Made by a program: the position numbers and the translations under genes. A DNA stretch of 64,000 nucleotides, taken from assembly GCA_900319525.1 (NCBI GenBank), contig ONOU01000004.1, positions 1-64,000 on the forward strand, read 5' to 3'. Below the pieces are notes generated by a model. The model made no database searches. It had not been told where the DNA came from and saw nothing but the letters and a program-made list of their open reading frames with translations. Source of the stretch: an uncultured Prevotellaceae bacterium (GTDB taxonomy: Bacteria > Bacteroidota > Bacteroidia > Bacteroidales > Muribaculaceae). This document shows positions 33,511-42,780 of this stretch, one piece after another; the stretch's first letter is position 1; every line of letters starts with the position of its first letter.

Positions 33511-34794
33511 ATGATACTACCTAGAAGATGTTTATTGGCACTGGGGGCAGCGCTGTTGACTGCTGCCGCATGGGCCGGAATCCAGACCGACGCCCGAATG
33601 CATGCTGTGGCCAGGCGCGTCTTGGGCGCTGGTGGCCAGGTGAGCCGTGTGGCCGACTATCCTGGCATGGCCGTATATCAACAGGCCGGTGGCGGCTTTG
33701 CCATCGTTTCCAGCGACGGGAATGCGCCTGCCGTGATGGCCTACTCTCCCGATGGCCAGTTTGACCCGACGAGTGACAACCCTGGCTTCAACTGGTGGCT
33801 GAGCGCCATCAAGGGGGCTCCTCACCGCGATCCCATTAAGCCAGACCCGAGCCGGTTCGCCCCGTCGGTGGCACCGCTCATCACCACCCGGTGGGGGCAG
33901 AATGAGCCTTTCCGCTACATGTGTCCGTTTCTGGAGTATGAGCCCGACTTGAGCAAATATGGCATCTACCTGCCCGACACGACCCACAATGCCGTGGGAT
34001 GCGGGCCGGCGGCCATGGCACAGTTCATGAACTATTACAAGTTCCCCGATCATGGTCGGGGCAGCCGATCGGTTGTCGTCAAGTATGACCAGGCCAACGT
34101 GACGCTGACGGTGGATTTTGAGGCGGCGACCTACGATTGGGACAACATGCTGGACGATTACAGCGGCGGCTATACCGACGAGCAGGGCGAGGCCGTGGCA
34201 CAGCTGTGCTATCATGCCGCTGTAGCAGCCCAGGCCAATTGGACTAGGCTGGGCGGAGCCACATTTGACGACAATATCCTCAACGCCATGATTGAGCACT
34301 TCGGCTACAATGATTCGGCCCGCGTCCTCAATCGGCCATTGTATGACGACGTCACGTGGGTGGAAATGATCTATGAGTCGCTCTCTAATGGTCATCCCGT
34401 GCTCTACTCGGGCAAGGACATCAATTTTGAAGTGGGCATCCTGGTGGGACACAATTTCATCATCGACGGCTATGACGAGAATGGTCTGGTACATGTCAAC
34501 TGGGGCTGGCACGGCCAGCAAGACGGCTATTACGACATCGCCACGCTCACCGTGGGCAAGCTGTCGTTTGATGACTGGCAAGGCATGTACACGGGACTGT
34601 ATCCCAAGCGTGATCACCTGCGCGGCGACGTGGATGGCGACGGCAAGGTCAACATCACCGACGTCACCACGCTCATCGACATCCTGTTGACGGGTGATAC
34701 AAGCAATCATATGCCACAGGCTGACGTCAATAATGATGGCCGCATCACCATCGACGATGTGACAGAACTTATCGACCTACTGCTCACACATTGA
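33511..34794 (+). CDS. Secreted C10-family cysteine protease (streptopain-like) with dockerin-type C-terminus
   Basis: A 427-residue protein. Signal peptide about 1-22; propeptide-like domain to about 120 with a GGGFAIVSSDG motif of Spi-type inhibitors; mature peptidase about 120-365, with nucleophile C164 in AVGCGPAAMAQ, general base H314 in VGHNFIIDGYD, and the following VNWGWHG motif. The last 55 residues hold two Ca-binding dockerin/EF-hand-like loops (GDVDGDGKVNITDV and ADVNNDGRITIDDV). Family members are streptopain, interpain A and the B. fragilis Bfp proteases. The C-terminal repeats are common in Bacteroidales secreted proteins and probably act in structure or sorting; a cellulosome role is unlikely. 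It lies between the truncated and intact pepD. Confidence 0.88.
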   Translation: MILPRRCLLALGAALLTAAAWAGIQTDARMHAVARRVLGAGGQVSRVADYPGMAVYQQAGGGFAIVSSDGNAPAVMAYSPDGQFDPTSDNPGFNWWLSAIKGAPHRDPIKPDPSRFAPSVAPLITTRWGQNEPFRYMCPFLEYEPDLSKYGIYLPDTTHNAVGCGPAAMAQFMNYYKFPDHGRGSRSVVVKYDQANVTLTVDFEAATYDWDNMLDDYSGGYTDEQGEAVAQLCYHAAVAAQANWTRLGGATFDDNILNAMIEHFGYNDSARVLNRPLYDDVTWVEMIYESLSNGHPVLYSGKDINFEVGILVGHNFIIDGYDENGLVHVNWGWHGQQDGYYDIATLTVGKLSFDDWQGMYTGLYPKRDHLRGDVDGDGKVNITDVTTLIDILLTGDTSNHMPQADVNNDGRITIDDVTELIDLLLTH

Positions 34795-34840
34795 GCGATA
34801 CCAGCATCGAGCGGCGAAGACAGGCGGCGTCTCGGGATTG

Positions 34841-34866
34841 CAAACAAAAAAATGATTTTTTGTTTG
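34841..34866 (+). terminator. AT-rich hairpin overlapping the pepD promoter
   Basis: CAAACAAAAAA (34841-34851) pairs perfectly with TTTTTTGTTTG (34856-34866). The last four bases are the -33 TTTG of the pepD promoter. Could terminate the protease transcript. Confidence 0.5.
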
Positions 34867-34894
34867 GCACTCCGCTAGACTTGCACTATCTTTG
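34863..34894 (+). promoter_or_regulatory. pepD promoter
   Basis: TTTG (34863-34866), 20-base spacer, TATCTTTG (34887-34894). Start near 34901, leader about 57 bases. Confidence 0.75.
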
Positions 34895-34957
34895 CCACAT
34901 AGAAAAAAGACATCAATTTTATAACCTGTAATAAGACATTAACAGAGAATCAAGACT

Positions 34958-36418
34958 ATGAACGAAATTGAAAAATTGCAACCCACGTGCATCTGGCGCA
35001 ACTTCTATGCGCTGACACAGGTTCCCCGTCCCTCGGGACACGTTGAGAAAATCCAGCAATTCCTGCTCGACTTTGCCAAGAAGGTGGGCGTTGAGGCCTT
35101 CCAGGACCCCGCCGGCAACATCGTGATGCGCAAGCCTGCCACCCCCGGCATGGAAAACCGCAAGTGCATCACCATGCAGGCCCACATGGACATGGTGCCC
35201 CAAAAGACGCCCGAGTCCAAGCACAACTTCGAGACCGATCCCATCGAGCCCTACATCGACGGCGAGTGGATCAAGGCACGCGGCACCACGCTGGGTGCTG
35301 ACGACGGTCTGGGCGTGGCAGCCATCATGGCAGTCATGGAGGACAACACCCTCAAGCACGGTCCCATCGAGGGCCTGATCACCAAGGACGAGGAGACCGG
35401 CATGTATGGCGCCAACGATCTGCCCAAGGGACAGATGAAGGGCGACATCCTGTTCAACCTCGACAGCGAGACGTGGGGCAAGTTCGTCATCGGTAGCGCC
35501 GGTGGTATCGACGTTACCTGCACGCGCAAATACAATGAGGTAAAGACCGCCAGCGGCGACACCGCCGTGCGCATCACCCTCAAGGGCCTGAAGGGCGGCC
35601 ACAGCGGCCTCGAGATCCATGAGGGCCGTGCCAACGCCAACAAGCTGATGGCCCGCCTCGTGCAACTGGCTATCGTTGACCACAAGGCCCGCCTGGTGAG
35701 CTGGCATGGCGGCAACATGCGCAACGCCATCCCCTTCAAGGCCGAGACCGTCATGGTGCTGCCCGAGGATAACCTCAAGGGCATGAAGAAGCTCGTCAAG
35801 ACGATGAAGGCCCAGTTCGAGAGCGAGTTCAAGTTCATCGAGGACAACGTGGACCTGACCTTGAAGGCTATCGACCGTCCCAAGATGAAGATGGCCCTCG
35901 ACGACCAGACGACCATCCTGCGCGCCCTGTACGCCTGCCATGACGGCGTCGTTCGTTTCATCCCCGCCTATCCCAACGTGGTAGAGACCTCCAGCAACCT
36001 GGCCATCATCGACATCGAGGACGGCAAGGCAGCCGTGAAGATCCTCGCCCGCTCGGCACGTGAGGACATGAAGGAGTACATCGTGAAGATGCTCATGACC
36101 TGCTTCCACCTCGCCGACTTCAAGGTAGAGACCGGTGGCGACTACATCGGCTGGGATCCCAACCCCGACAGCGAGGCCCTGCACATGCTGCTTGACCTGT
36201 ACAAGCAACTCTTCAACGAGGAGGGCATCGTGCAAGTTGACCACGCCGGTCTGGAGTGCTCCATCATCCTGGGCAAGTACCCGCACATGGACGTAGTGAG
36301 CTTCGGTCCCACGCTGCGCAGCCCGCACACCACTATCGAGCGCGCCTACATCCCCGCAGCAGAACCCTTCTGGAAACTGCTCGTTAAGGCTCTCGAGGAG
36401 GCTCCCGTCAAGAAATAA
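34958..36418 (+). CDS. pepD: Aminoacyl-histidine dipeptidase (M20C)
   Basis: A 486-residue cytoplasmic metallopeptidase. Metal-binding motifs: HMDMVPQ (about residue 80), ADDGLGVAA (about 119), TKDEETGMYGA (about 149, catalytic/base Glu pair), and a C-terminal H in VDHAGLECSII. The internal dimerisation/lid domain (about 190-380) contains GGHSGLEIHEGRANANK. It hydrolyses dipeptides such as Xaa-His with two zinc ions. Length and motifs are standard. It starts behind its own promoter and ends at a good terminator. A truncated copy of its 5' end lies about 2 kb upstream. Confidence 0.93.
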   Translation: MNEIEKLQPTCIWRNFYALTQVPRPSGHVEKIQQFLLDFAKKVGVEAFQDPAGNIVMRKPATPGMENRKCITMQAHMDMVPQKTPESKHNFETDPIEPYIDGEWIKARGTTLGADDGLGVAAIMAVMEDNTLKHGPIEGLITKDEETGMYGANDLPKGQMKGDILFNLDSETWGKFVIGSAGGIDVTCTRKYNEVKTASGDTAVRITLKGLKGGHSGLEIHEGRANANKLMARLVQLAIVDHKARLVSWHGGNMRNAIPFKAETVMVLPEDNLKGMKKLVKTMKAQFESEFKFIEDNVDLTLKAIDRPKMKMALDDQTTILRALYACHDGVVRFIPAYPNVVETSSNLAIIDIEDGKAAVKILARSAREDMKEYIVKMLMTCFHLADFKVETGGDYIGWDPNPDSEALHMLLDLYKQLFNEEGIVQVDHAGLECSIILGKYPHMDVVSFGPTLRSPHTTIERAYIPAAEPFWKLLVKALEEAPVKK

Positions 36419-36443
36419 GGAGAAGTGTTTTTTTCATAATTGT

Positions 36444-36487
36444 CAATTACCGTAGGTCGCTACAATGCTCCTGCGGTAATTGTTTTT
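36444..36487 (+). terminator. pepD terminator
   Basis: CAATTACCGTAGG (36444-36456) pairs with CCTGCGGTAATTG (36470-36482) except at one position; TTTTT follows. Confidence 0.8.
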
Positions 36488-36512
36488 CTGTCACCAGATT
36501 AAAAAATATCCT

Positions 36513-36655
36513 CTAAACCCCTAAGCCCTAAGCTCTAAGCCTCTCGCGCAGCGAGAATCAAACCCCTAAGCCTCTCGCGCAGTGAGAATCTAAGCCCTAA
36601 GCTCTAAGCTCTAAGCCCTAAGCCCTAAGCTCTAAACCGCAAGCAAAGCTTGCAT
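36513..36655. repeat. Largest heptamer array, 3' of the dihydrouridine synthase gene
   Basis: On the minus strand: hairpin GCAAGCTTTGCTTGC (end of the Dus gene), then about ten GTTTAGA/GCTTAGG units interrupted by two hairpins CTCGCTGCGCGAG (one with a changed base). The Dus stop codon (TAG) is itself the TAG of the first heptamer. It lies between convergent pepD and Dus. Confidence 0.85.
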
Positions 36656-37570
36656 AAGAGCCGCCGCCGCAGCTGCCTGATATTGGTCGAGGGTGCGGGA
36701 CTTGCGTATGGCCTTGAACAATTTGTGGCCTGTTCCGGGCAGGAAGGTCTGCCAGATGTCCTGCAGGCGACGCACCAGTTGGGCCTCGCCACCGTTGAGC
36801 TGCTCGGTGTAGCCATCGACCAGCAGGTCGTGGAAACGGCGGTAATCGTCAGTAGTGGCATCGGGGGCAAACATGCCGGGATTGGCCGCCAGTCCGCTGC
36901 CCACCATCACGGCTGCCAGATTGGGATAGCGGCTCATGACAGCCTCGATGTCCTCGACCGTGCGCAAGCCACCATTATAGACGATGGGCCATGACGATGC
37001 GGCCAGCAATGCCTCAAATTGCCCGATATCCAAGTCACCCTTGTACTGCTGCTTGCCGATGCGAGGGTGCACCGCAATGTTGACGGGCCTGATGATCTCC
37101 ATCATGGGCAGCACGTCGCGCCACTGGTCGGGCTGGTCCCAGCCCAGACGCATCTTCACGCTGTACTCCACCCCATCGACAGCCGCCAGTGCCCTAAACA
37201 GGGCCTCGACCAGGTCGGGATAGGCCAACATGCCCGAGCCCTTGCGGTGCAGTGCGATGGGCGGGAACGGGCACCCCAGGTTGATGTCGATGCGGCTGTA
37301 GCCCCGCTGCTTCAAGGCATCGACCATCATCACGGCCTGCTCTGGTTGGCAGGCAAGTATCTGAGGTATCAGCGTGATGCCCGCATTGCGGTCGGGCTCC
37401 ACGTCACGCAGGTCCTTGCGCCTGACCTCGCCATGCTCCACACGCATGAAGGGGGAATAATAGGCATCCACACCGCCAAACACACTGTGTTGCGCCATGC
37501 GCCACACGTTATCGGTAACTCCTTGCAACGGTGCCGACAGCACCGGTATTTTCTTGTCGTTCATGTTCAT
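36632..37570 (-). CDS. tRNA-dihydrouridine synthase (Dus family)
   Basis: A 312-residue flavoenzyme. FMN-binding start SAPLQGVTDNVWR (about 14-26), catalytic Cys in INLGCPFPP (about residue 100), IRP...VHPRIGKQQYKG (about 188-205; the usual HGRT motif is here HPRIGKQQ), and NGGLRTVEDIE and GSGLAANPGMFA phosphate-binding loops. It reduces uridines in the tRNA D-loop. The substrate site (A, B or C type) cannot be fixed. Its ATG is 3 bases after the sialidase stop, so the two may share a transcript. The last residues and stop are formed by a hairpin/heptamer array. Confidence 0.88.
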   Translation of the reverse strand: MNMNDKKIPVLSAPLQGVTDNVWRMAQHSVFGGVDAYYSPFMRVEHGEVRRKDLRDVEPDRNAGITLIPQILACQPEQAVMMVDALKQRGYSRIDINLGCPFPPIALHRKGSGMLAYPDLVEALFRALAAVDGVEYSVKMRLGWDQPDQWRDVLPMMEIIRPVNIAVHPRIGKQQYKGDLDIGQFEALLAASSWPIVYNGGLRTVEDIEAVMSRYPNLAAVMVGSGLAANPGMFAPDATTDDYRRFHDLLVDGYTEQLNGGEAQLVRRLQDIWQTFLPGTGHKLFKAIRKSRTLDQYQAAAAAALMQALLAV

Positions 37571-37573
37571 GAA

Positions 37574-38938
37574 TTATTTCAGGGGAGCATATCGCCCGCC
37601 GGTGATTGTTTTGATGGAGAGTTTCTGGAAGAGCAGGTCATAGGCCGTGGTGCTCTGGTTGTCGTTGCAGTCCTCATGGAAGAAGGCGATGGCGCCGTCT
37701 TGCAGGGCAATCATCGTGGAATAGGCCGAATAGTTGTCGGTCACCTGATAACAGGTCCAGCCCATGGAGAAATCTGAGGGCTCGTCATAGTCACTGGAGT
37801 CAACCAGCGGTTTGTAATAGATGCTCACGCGCTGGCGCCCCTTGCCACGAGGCACCGACTGCAACGCGAGGTGCATCGAGCGTCCGTCACTCATGCGGAG
37901 CACTGGCACGATGAGCAACTCGCCATTACAGGAGCAGTCCTCGCTATAAGTGCCTGACTCGGGGTCGTTGCTGACAGCCATATCGCCCCAGGATGCCGTG
38001 TCATAGTTATAGATGTTGAACAGGCGGCCGCTGGTGCCCGTAACCTTGGAGCGGCAGCTGAGCAGGATGTTGCCGTCGGGCAGTTCCTCGATCTTAGACT
38101 CATCGCCCCACGGTTCTACAGTAGGCCTGGCAGCCGGGCCTCCCAGCGCATGCCACGACAGCCCAAAGTCGTCACTATAAAGGACCAGGCATCCCACACC
38201 ATTGGGAGCATCGATGGCCGAGTAGATGCGGTAATAGTCACCTCGCTTGATGTAACGGCTCTGGCAGATGCGACCACTGGAGAAGAACAGGCTGTTCACC
38301 TCGGGACAGTCGGCAAAGATGCCATAGATTTCGCTTGTCACGTCGGCCTCGCTCCACGTCAGGCCGCCATCATCGCTGATGTAACGCCCCACACGTATGG
38401 GATTGGCCAACGTCGAGTTGAGAAAACCCTGTGAGCCCGAGGCGCACATGACGAGGACGCGGCCTGTCTGGCGGTCGGCCACAGCGGCCGCGTCACCATG
38501 GCTATTGACAAAGCCCTCGCGGCGTGCGTTACCGTTGGCAATCATGATGGTTTCGCCCCAGGTCTTGCCGCGGTCACCGCTTATCCTGCCCACGACATCC
38601 AGTCCACGATTACCGCCGATGTCATAATCGCTGTTATGTCGGTCATCGGCGATGGCAAGCAAGTTGCCTGCAGGCAGTTGAACGATAGCGGGAATGCGAT
38701 AATAATGACGGGGTGACAACGTGGTGTCATAGATCGTCACCGGTATTGTATCGGCCTCTGAATCGTCAGGAGGCAGCATGGAATCATCTGTGCCAAAGAT
38801 CACATTGACGACCTCGTTCACGTCGACAATATTGACCTCACCGTCACCGTTCACATCGCCATAGAGACCCTGAGCATTAGCAGCCAGTGACAGCGACACT
38901 GCCAGCAATAATACACTTGATTGTAAACAGATCTTCAT
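37574..38938 (-). CDS. Secreted sialidase (BNR repeats) with N-terminal dockerin-type segment
   Basis: A 454-residue protein with signal peptide (about 1-22). Next is one dockerin-like calcium loop (YGDVNGDGEVNIVDVNEVV, about 26-44). The sialidase six-bladed propeller starts with the arginine motif YYRIPAIV (about 81-88) and carries Asp boxes (SGDRGKTW, SDDGGLTW, SDDFGLSW). It hydrolyses terminal sialic acids, probably from host glycans. The unusual point is the dockerin-like segment at the N-terminus, while the protease at 33511 has it at the C-terminus. A -7 element TATTTTTG (38977-38970) with CTTG at -33 lies upstream. Confidence 0.85.
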   Translation of the reverse strand: MKICLQSSVLLLAVSLSLAANAQGLYGDVNGDGEVNIVDVNEVVNVIFGTDDSMLPPDDSEADTIPVTIYDTTLSPRHYYRIPAIVQLPAGNLLAIADDRHNSDYDIGGNRGLDVVGRISGDRGKTWGETIMIANGNARREGFVNSHGDAAAVADRQTGRVLVMCASGSQGFLNSTLANPIRVGRYISDDGGLTWSEADVTSEIYGIFADCPEVNSLFFSSGRICQSRYIKRGDYYRIYSAIDAPNGVGCLVLYSDDFGLSWHALGGPAARPTVEPWGDESKIEELPDGNILLSCRSKVTGTSGRLFNIYNYDTASWGDMAVSNDPESGTYSEDCSCNGELLIVPVLRMSDGRSMHLALQSVPRGKGRQRVSIYYKPLVDSSDYDEPSDFSMGWTCYQVTDNYSAYSTMIALQDGAIAFFHEDCNDNQSTTAYDLLFQKLSIKTITGGRYAPLK

Positions 38939-38969
38939 ACCTTCTAATCATTTGAAATGACACATTGTA

Positions 38970-39001
38970 CAAAAATAGATGAAAGAATTGACCCATACAA
39001 G
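38970..39001 (-). promoter_or_regulatory. Promoter of the sialidase gene
   Basis: TATTTTTG (38977-38970), 20-base spacer, CTTG (39001-38998). Divergent from the tRNA promoter. Confidence 0.5.
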
Positions 39002-39036
39002 TTTTAATCGGCTGAAGTAACTTTTTTGGCAAAAAA

Positions 39037-39068
39037 TTTGGTGGGTTGGGAAAATGGTTGTACCTTTG
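39037..39068 (+). promoter_or_regulatory. tRNA promoter
   Basis: TTTG (39037-39040), 20-base spacer, TACCTTTG (39061-39068), start near 39075. Confidence 0.75.
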
Positions 39069-39086
39069 CAGTCGCTTTTAGCAATT

Positions 39087-39160
39087 GGCGGGATAGCTCA
39101 GTTGGTTAGAGCGTCGGATTCATAACCCGGAGGTCCTGAGTTCAATTCTCAGTCCCGCTA
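39087..39160 (+). tRNA. tRNA-Met (CAT)
   Basis: A 74-base cloverleaf: acceptor GGCGGGA/TCCCGCT, U8-A9, D-arm GCTC/GAGC, anticodon loop TTCATAA with CAT, T-arm CTGAG/CTCAG, A73. The CCA is not encoded. The base pair at the anticodon-loop side (A31 with C39) and the first acceptor pair (G-T) are imperfect. CAT could also be a tRNA-Ile with modified lysidine; the A73 and D-stem do not decide between these. Confidence 0.9.
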
Positions 39161-39163
39161 CTT

Positions 39164-39194
39164 ACAAGGGGTCGCACGATGTGCGGCCCCTTGT
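39164..39194 (+). terminator. Terminator after the tRNA
   Basis: ACAAGGGG (39164-39171) pairs with CCCCTTGT (39187-39194) and the inner CGCAC with GTGCG. Confidence 0.75.
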
Positions 39195-39235
39195 AGTTTA
39201 TCCCCTAGTTGATCTAGATACTCTAGAGTACCTAG

Positions 39236-41092
39236 TTACATATAGAGTTTCTGGTTCTCGAAGTCCACCTCGCGGTCGAGCAGGGTGACGAAATCGTCAA
39301 GGACCTCGCGGTCGATGTCGCCCAGGGTGAACTCGTTCTCAGCATCCTCACGGATGAGGGATATCCACTCGCGACGGGCAGTGACATAGTCTTGATGGAT
39401 GCGTTCCACGACCTCATCGGTCAACTCATCGATTCCGTAGTAATCCAGGATGATGCGATAGCTCCACGACCAGCGCAGTTCATTGTAATTGTTATGAATG
39501 GCCTTGAAGCACGCGTTTACCGCATCGATGCTATTTAAGCGGCCATCGATGATGTCGTTGATGATTTTGTCTTCGGCACTCTGCGGCATGAGCAGGCCCA
39601 TCAGGTCAATCCAGTTGCCCTCGCCCTCGGTCGAGACGGGAGGCACCGGGGCATGACGCTTGAGCACAGCGCCCATATAGATGCGCAACGCCATGTCATA
39701 GTACTTAATGCCCTTGTGCAACAGTGGCGCCTTGATGACATACTCATGGTAGTTATAGGTGCTCACATTGTCACCGCTGGCGGCGCGCAGGTTCTCCAGA
39801 ATCTTCTTGCCACGCAGCACCTCGCTGATGGTGAACGGGCTGAGCCAGTCGAAGTTGACCACGCTGCGGTGCTCGCCCTTGTAGCGCTTGTCGCGCTTGG
39901 GCCACTTGCGGATGTCGCGGTACAGGCCGACGGTGGCAAAGTTGCGTCCCGGCTTGAGGTACATCGTGTCGCCATAGGCAATCAGGTAAGAGAAGGGCAA
40001 GTCGCGCGTGTCGGGGTGGTACATCAGTTTGCCGAACAGCACACTGAACGAACCGATGTTGGCCGGCAGCAGCAGATAGGCTCCACTGGCAGTCTTGCAG
40101 CCGCGCTCCAGCGCGCCATAATGCATCGGACCCATCTTGTAAGCATGGTTGCTGAAGTTGGTTGCCGAACCTGCATTGTAGAACGAGAACATCGCACCAA
40201 TGAGCAGCGAGCTCTTGTGGTGGCTCACCGTGAACGGGCCGCAGAAGGCCGCACAGGCCTCACCATTGGACATATAGCTGTTGGCAAAGAAGACACTGCT
40301 GGCGGCAGTGAAACCATTCTCCAGATGGCAGGACTCGCCCACAAAGCAGTCGGTCAGCTTGACACTGCCATAGAGGTGAGATCCGCCGCCTATGATGGTA
40401 TTCTCACAGATGACGCCGGTGCGAATGATGACGGGGTTCTCCATCGTGCTGCTGATGGTGCAGTTGCTCAAACGCGACACACCGCATATCTGGCATCCGT
40501 CATCGATGATGCTGTTGATCACAACACCGGTGTTGATGATGCGCACGTGATTGCCGATGGTGCTGCACGATGGGCGGGATTCCTCGACCGACTGTTCCAC
40601 CATGCGCGTGATAGCCGCCATCAGGGGCTTGTTGTCACCATGCTTGACCATGAGTGCCGCCAGCTGGCTGTTGAGGTCCTTGAGCAGCAACAGGTTGCCG
40701 TCTCCCACCTCGTTAAGCACAGCAATTGTGTGCCCCTGGCCATAGTTGGGCTTGCCGATGGTGTCGATGGTACTCACATTAGAGATATAGCATCCGTCAC
40801 CAATCGACACATTATTCAGATAGTTGCCGATATTCTCAATGAGGCATCCGTCGCCGATGGTCACATTGCGCAATGTGGCATTGTAGATACCACAATTCTT
40901 CACAAAGCCTTCGGTAATTTCTACGGTGCCTTCGCTACTGCCCAGGCGCGCCCATCCATAAAACTGAACACGATGGCAGCGCTTCACGTCAAATGCCTCA
41001 GTTACTTGTATCTCATTCCAATCATTCGCCCAACAATCATTCTTTTTCAAGGTTTCGATTTGCTGGTTTGTAAGGTGTCTGTATTCTCTCAT
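39236..41092 (-). CDS. DUF4954 protein with left-handed beta-helix region
   Basis: A 618-residue protein of a Bacteroidetes-typical family. After a helical N-terminus (HLTNQQIETLKKNDCWANDW), residues about 60-350 show hexapeptide-like repeats (IGDGCLIENIG, IGDGCYISNVS, IGNHVRIINTG, IDDGCQICGVS), the mark of a left-handed beta helix as in acyl- and nucleotidyltransferases. The last 250 residues are helical with many aromatic residues. Function unknown; the helix suggests binding of a sugar nucleotide or acyl donor, but no catalytic motif is seen. -7 element TACCTTTG at 41138-41131 fits a leader of about 30 bases. Confidence 0.85.
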   Translation of the reverse strand: MREYRHLTNQQIETLKKNDCWANDWNEIQVTEAFDVKRCHRVQFYGWARLGSSEGTVEITEGFVKNCGIYNATLRNVTIGDGCLIENIGNYLNNVSIGDGCYISNVSTIDTIGKPNYGQGHTIAVLNEVGDGNLLLLKDLNSQLAALMVKHGDNKPLMAAITRMVEQSVEESRPSCSTIGNHVRIINTGVVINSIIDDGCQICGVSRLSNCTISSTMENPVIIRTGVICENTIIGGGSHLYGSVKLTDCFVGESCHLENGFTAASSVFFANSYMSNGEACAAFCGPFTVSHHKSSLLIGAMFSFYNAGSATNFSNHAYKMGPMHYGALERGCKTASGAYLLLPANIGSFSVLFGKLMYHPDTRDLPFSYLIAYGDTMYLKPGRNFATVGLYRDIRKWPKRDKRYKGEHRSVVNFDWLSPFTISEVLRGKKILENLRAASGDNVSTYNYHEYVIKAPLLHKGIKYYDMALRIYMGAVLKRHAPVPPVSTEGEGNWIDLMGLLMPQSAEDKIINDIIDGRLNSIDAVNACFKAIHNNYNELRWSWSYRIILDYYGIDELTDEVVERIHQDYVTARREWISLIREDAENEFTLGDIDREVLDDFVTLLDREVDFENQKLYM

Positions 41093-41161
41093 TGGTGTAG
41101 TTGAATTCTGATAGGTTTTCTAGTTGACGGCAAAGGTAGTGCATTTAGGCCCCATAAAACA

Positions 41162-41197
41162 ACAATCCCTATCATTTTAATATTTGATAGGGATTGT
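41162..41197 (-). terminator. Terminator of the GH125 gene
   Basis: Perfect 13-bp stem ACAATCCCTATCA (41162-41174) with its complement at 41185-41197; a T-rich tail follows on the minus strand. An A7 run on the other side also permits action in reverse. Confidence 0.7.
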
Positions 41198-41223
41198 AAA
41201 TGCTTTTTTTGAAAAATTCCTGC

Positions 41224-42684
41224 TCAATCCAGGCAGTGGACGAGTAGGTCGGTCTTGCCGTTCTCGATCAAGTGGATCACCAGTTCGCCGAACAGGGTGT
41301 TCTGCCAGGCGAACCAGGCGCGGGTGTAGTTGCTGGCATCGTCCTTATTGAATGACTCATGCATGAAGCCTGTGCCTGCGTCGGTGGTGAGCAGCTGGCG
41401 CATGCACCAGGCAATTTCCTCGTCGTTGTCGGCCGTGAAGGCCTTCATCATGATACTCATGGGCCAGATGAGGTTATAGGCCGTGTGGGCACCGCCGATG
41501 CCCTCACCGGCCTTGCCCCTGAAGAAACAAGGATTGTCCTCGCTCCAGACAAAGCGGCGCGTGTTGCGGTAGATGGGGTCGTCCATAGGGACGTCACCCA
41601 GATAGCCCATTGCCAGCAGGCTGGGCACGTTGGCATCGTCGGCCAGGACGCGACCGCCCCAACCGTCCACCTCGTAGGCGTAGATTTTGCCATACTTGGG
41701 ATGATCGACGATGGCATACTTGTGAAGGGCATCCTCCACCTCCTGGGCCAGGTCGAGGCACTGGCTGGCCAAATCGGTGTTGTGGTTCACCTTGTTGAGA
41801 ATTTCGCCCGCCTTGCGCAACGAGGATACCGCCATGAAATTGCTCGGCACCAGGAATGGCAGCACCGTCGCGTCGTCACTGGGACGGAAACACGACACAA
41901 TCAGTCCCACGGGATTGACAGGCGGCCCCCAGCCATACCACGTGAGCGATGACTTGGCGTCGATGTCGCGGCGCATGAACTTGTAGGGCCCCTTGTTGCC
42001 GCCCTTGCGCTGCTGCTCCTTGAAGGTGCGCAGCACGGCCTGCATGGCCTGCTGCCACAGGTCGCCAAAGATGCTGTCGTCACCCGTGACGAGCCAGTAC
42101 TCATAGGCCAGACGGATGGGGTAACACAGCGAGTCGATCTCATACTTGCGCTCATGCAGTTCGGGTTTCATGTCGGTCAGGTCGTTCTCCCACTGACTAC
42201 CTGTCGGACCGTCGTTAAAGGCGTTGGCATAGGGGTCCAGGATGATGCACTTCAACTGGCGCAAGATAACGCCGCGCAGCATGTGGCGCAATTTCGGATC
42301 CTGATTGGCAAACTGGACATAGGGCCACACCTGGGCACCGCTGTCGCGCAGCCACATCGCATGGATGTCGCCCGTATAGACAAAGGTGTCGTCCTCGCCA
42401 TTCTCGTCGAGGCGGTAATGCACCGTGCTGTCGAGCGTATTGGGGAAGCAGTTCACAAACATCCACGCCAGCCGCGGGTTGCCCTTGATCTGCTTAAACA
42501 CGTCGCGGATGCGTTGCTCGATAATCACGCTGGTGAACAAGCGCTCCTCCACAGGCGGGCGCTTGGTGACGTAGGCCGCAGTAGCGTCGCTCACCACGGT
42601 GGTGTAGCGGGGATGCACGTCGGCCGCGGCAGGCAACACGGCCACCATGGCTACGATAGCCGATAACAGTAGTCTCACTTTCAT
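41224..42684 (-). CDS. GH125 exo-alpha-1,6-mannosidase
   Basis: A 486-residue protein with a signal peptide (about 1-21, ending PAAAD). It has the GH125 pattern: [20 protein letters not shown], then [27 protein letters not shown] and [11 protein letters not shown], within an (alpha/alpha)6 barrel. Catalytic carboxylates in this family include an Asp in the DSGAQ region and a late Glu; [11 protein letters not shown] is a good candidate. The enzyme removes alpha-1,6-mannose from N-glycans of host or yeast. There is no lipobox, so it is periplasmic. Classical promoter at 42713-42744. Confidence 0.9.
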   Translation of the reverse strand: MKVRLLLSAIVAMVAVLPAAADVHPRYTTVVSDATAAYVTKRPPVEERLFTSVIIEQRIRDVFKQIKGNPRLAWMFVNCFPNTLDSTVHYRLDENGEDDTFVYTGDIHAMWLRDSGAQVWPYVQFANQDPKLRHMLRGVILRQLKCIILDPYANAFNDGPTGSQWENDLTDMKPELHERKYEIDSLCYPIRLAYEYWLVTGDDSIFGDLWQQAMQAVLRTFKEQQRKGGNKGPYKFMRRDIDAKSSLTWYGWGPPVNPVGLIVSCFRPSDDATVLPFLVPSNFMAVSSLRKAGEILNKVNHNTDLASQCLDLAQEVEDALHKYAIVDHPKYGKIYAYEVDGWGGRVLADDANVPSLLAMGYLGDVPMDDPIYRNTRRFVWSEDNPCFFRGKAGEGIGGAHTAYNLIWPMSIMMKAFTADNDEEIAWCMRQLLTTDAGTGFMHESFNKDDASNYTRAWFAWQNTLFGELVIHLIENGKTDLLVHCLD

Positions 42685-42712
42685 TGTCTTGTCTCGTTTA
42701 GGTTTCTACTTG

Positions 42713-42744
42713 CAAAGATAATCACTATCTCAAAAAAAGCCAAA
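42713..42744 (-). promoter_or_regulatory. GH125 promoter
   Basis: TATCTTTG (42720-42713), 20-base spacer, TTTG (42744-42741). Confidence 0.75.
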
Positions 42745-42780
42745 CCATCACCCTATTTTTCTTGCTCTACTCGCGGGGTA

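Noticed and set aside
36513..36655. CRISPR array
   Set aside because: The repeat unit is only 7 bases and there are no spacers of constant length; no cas genes are in the window.
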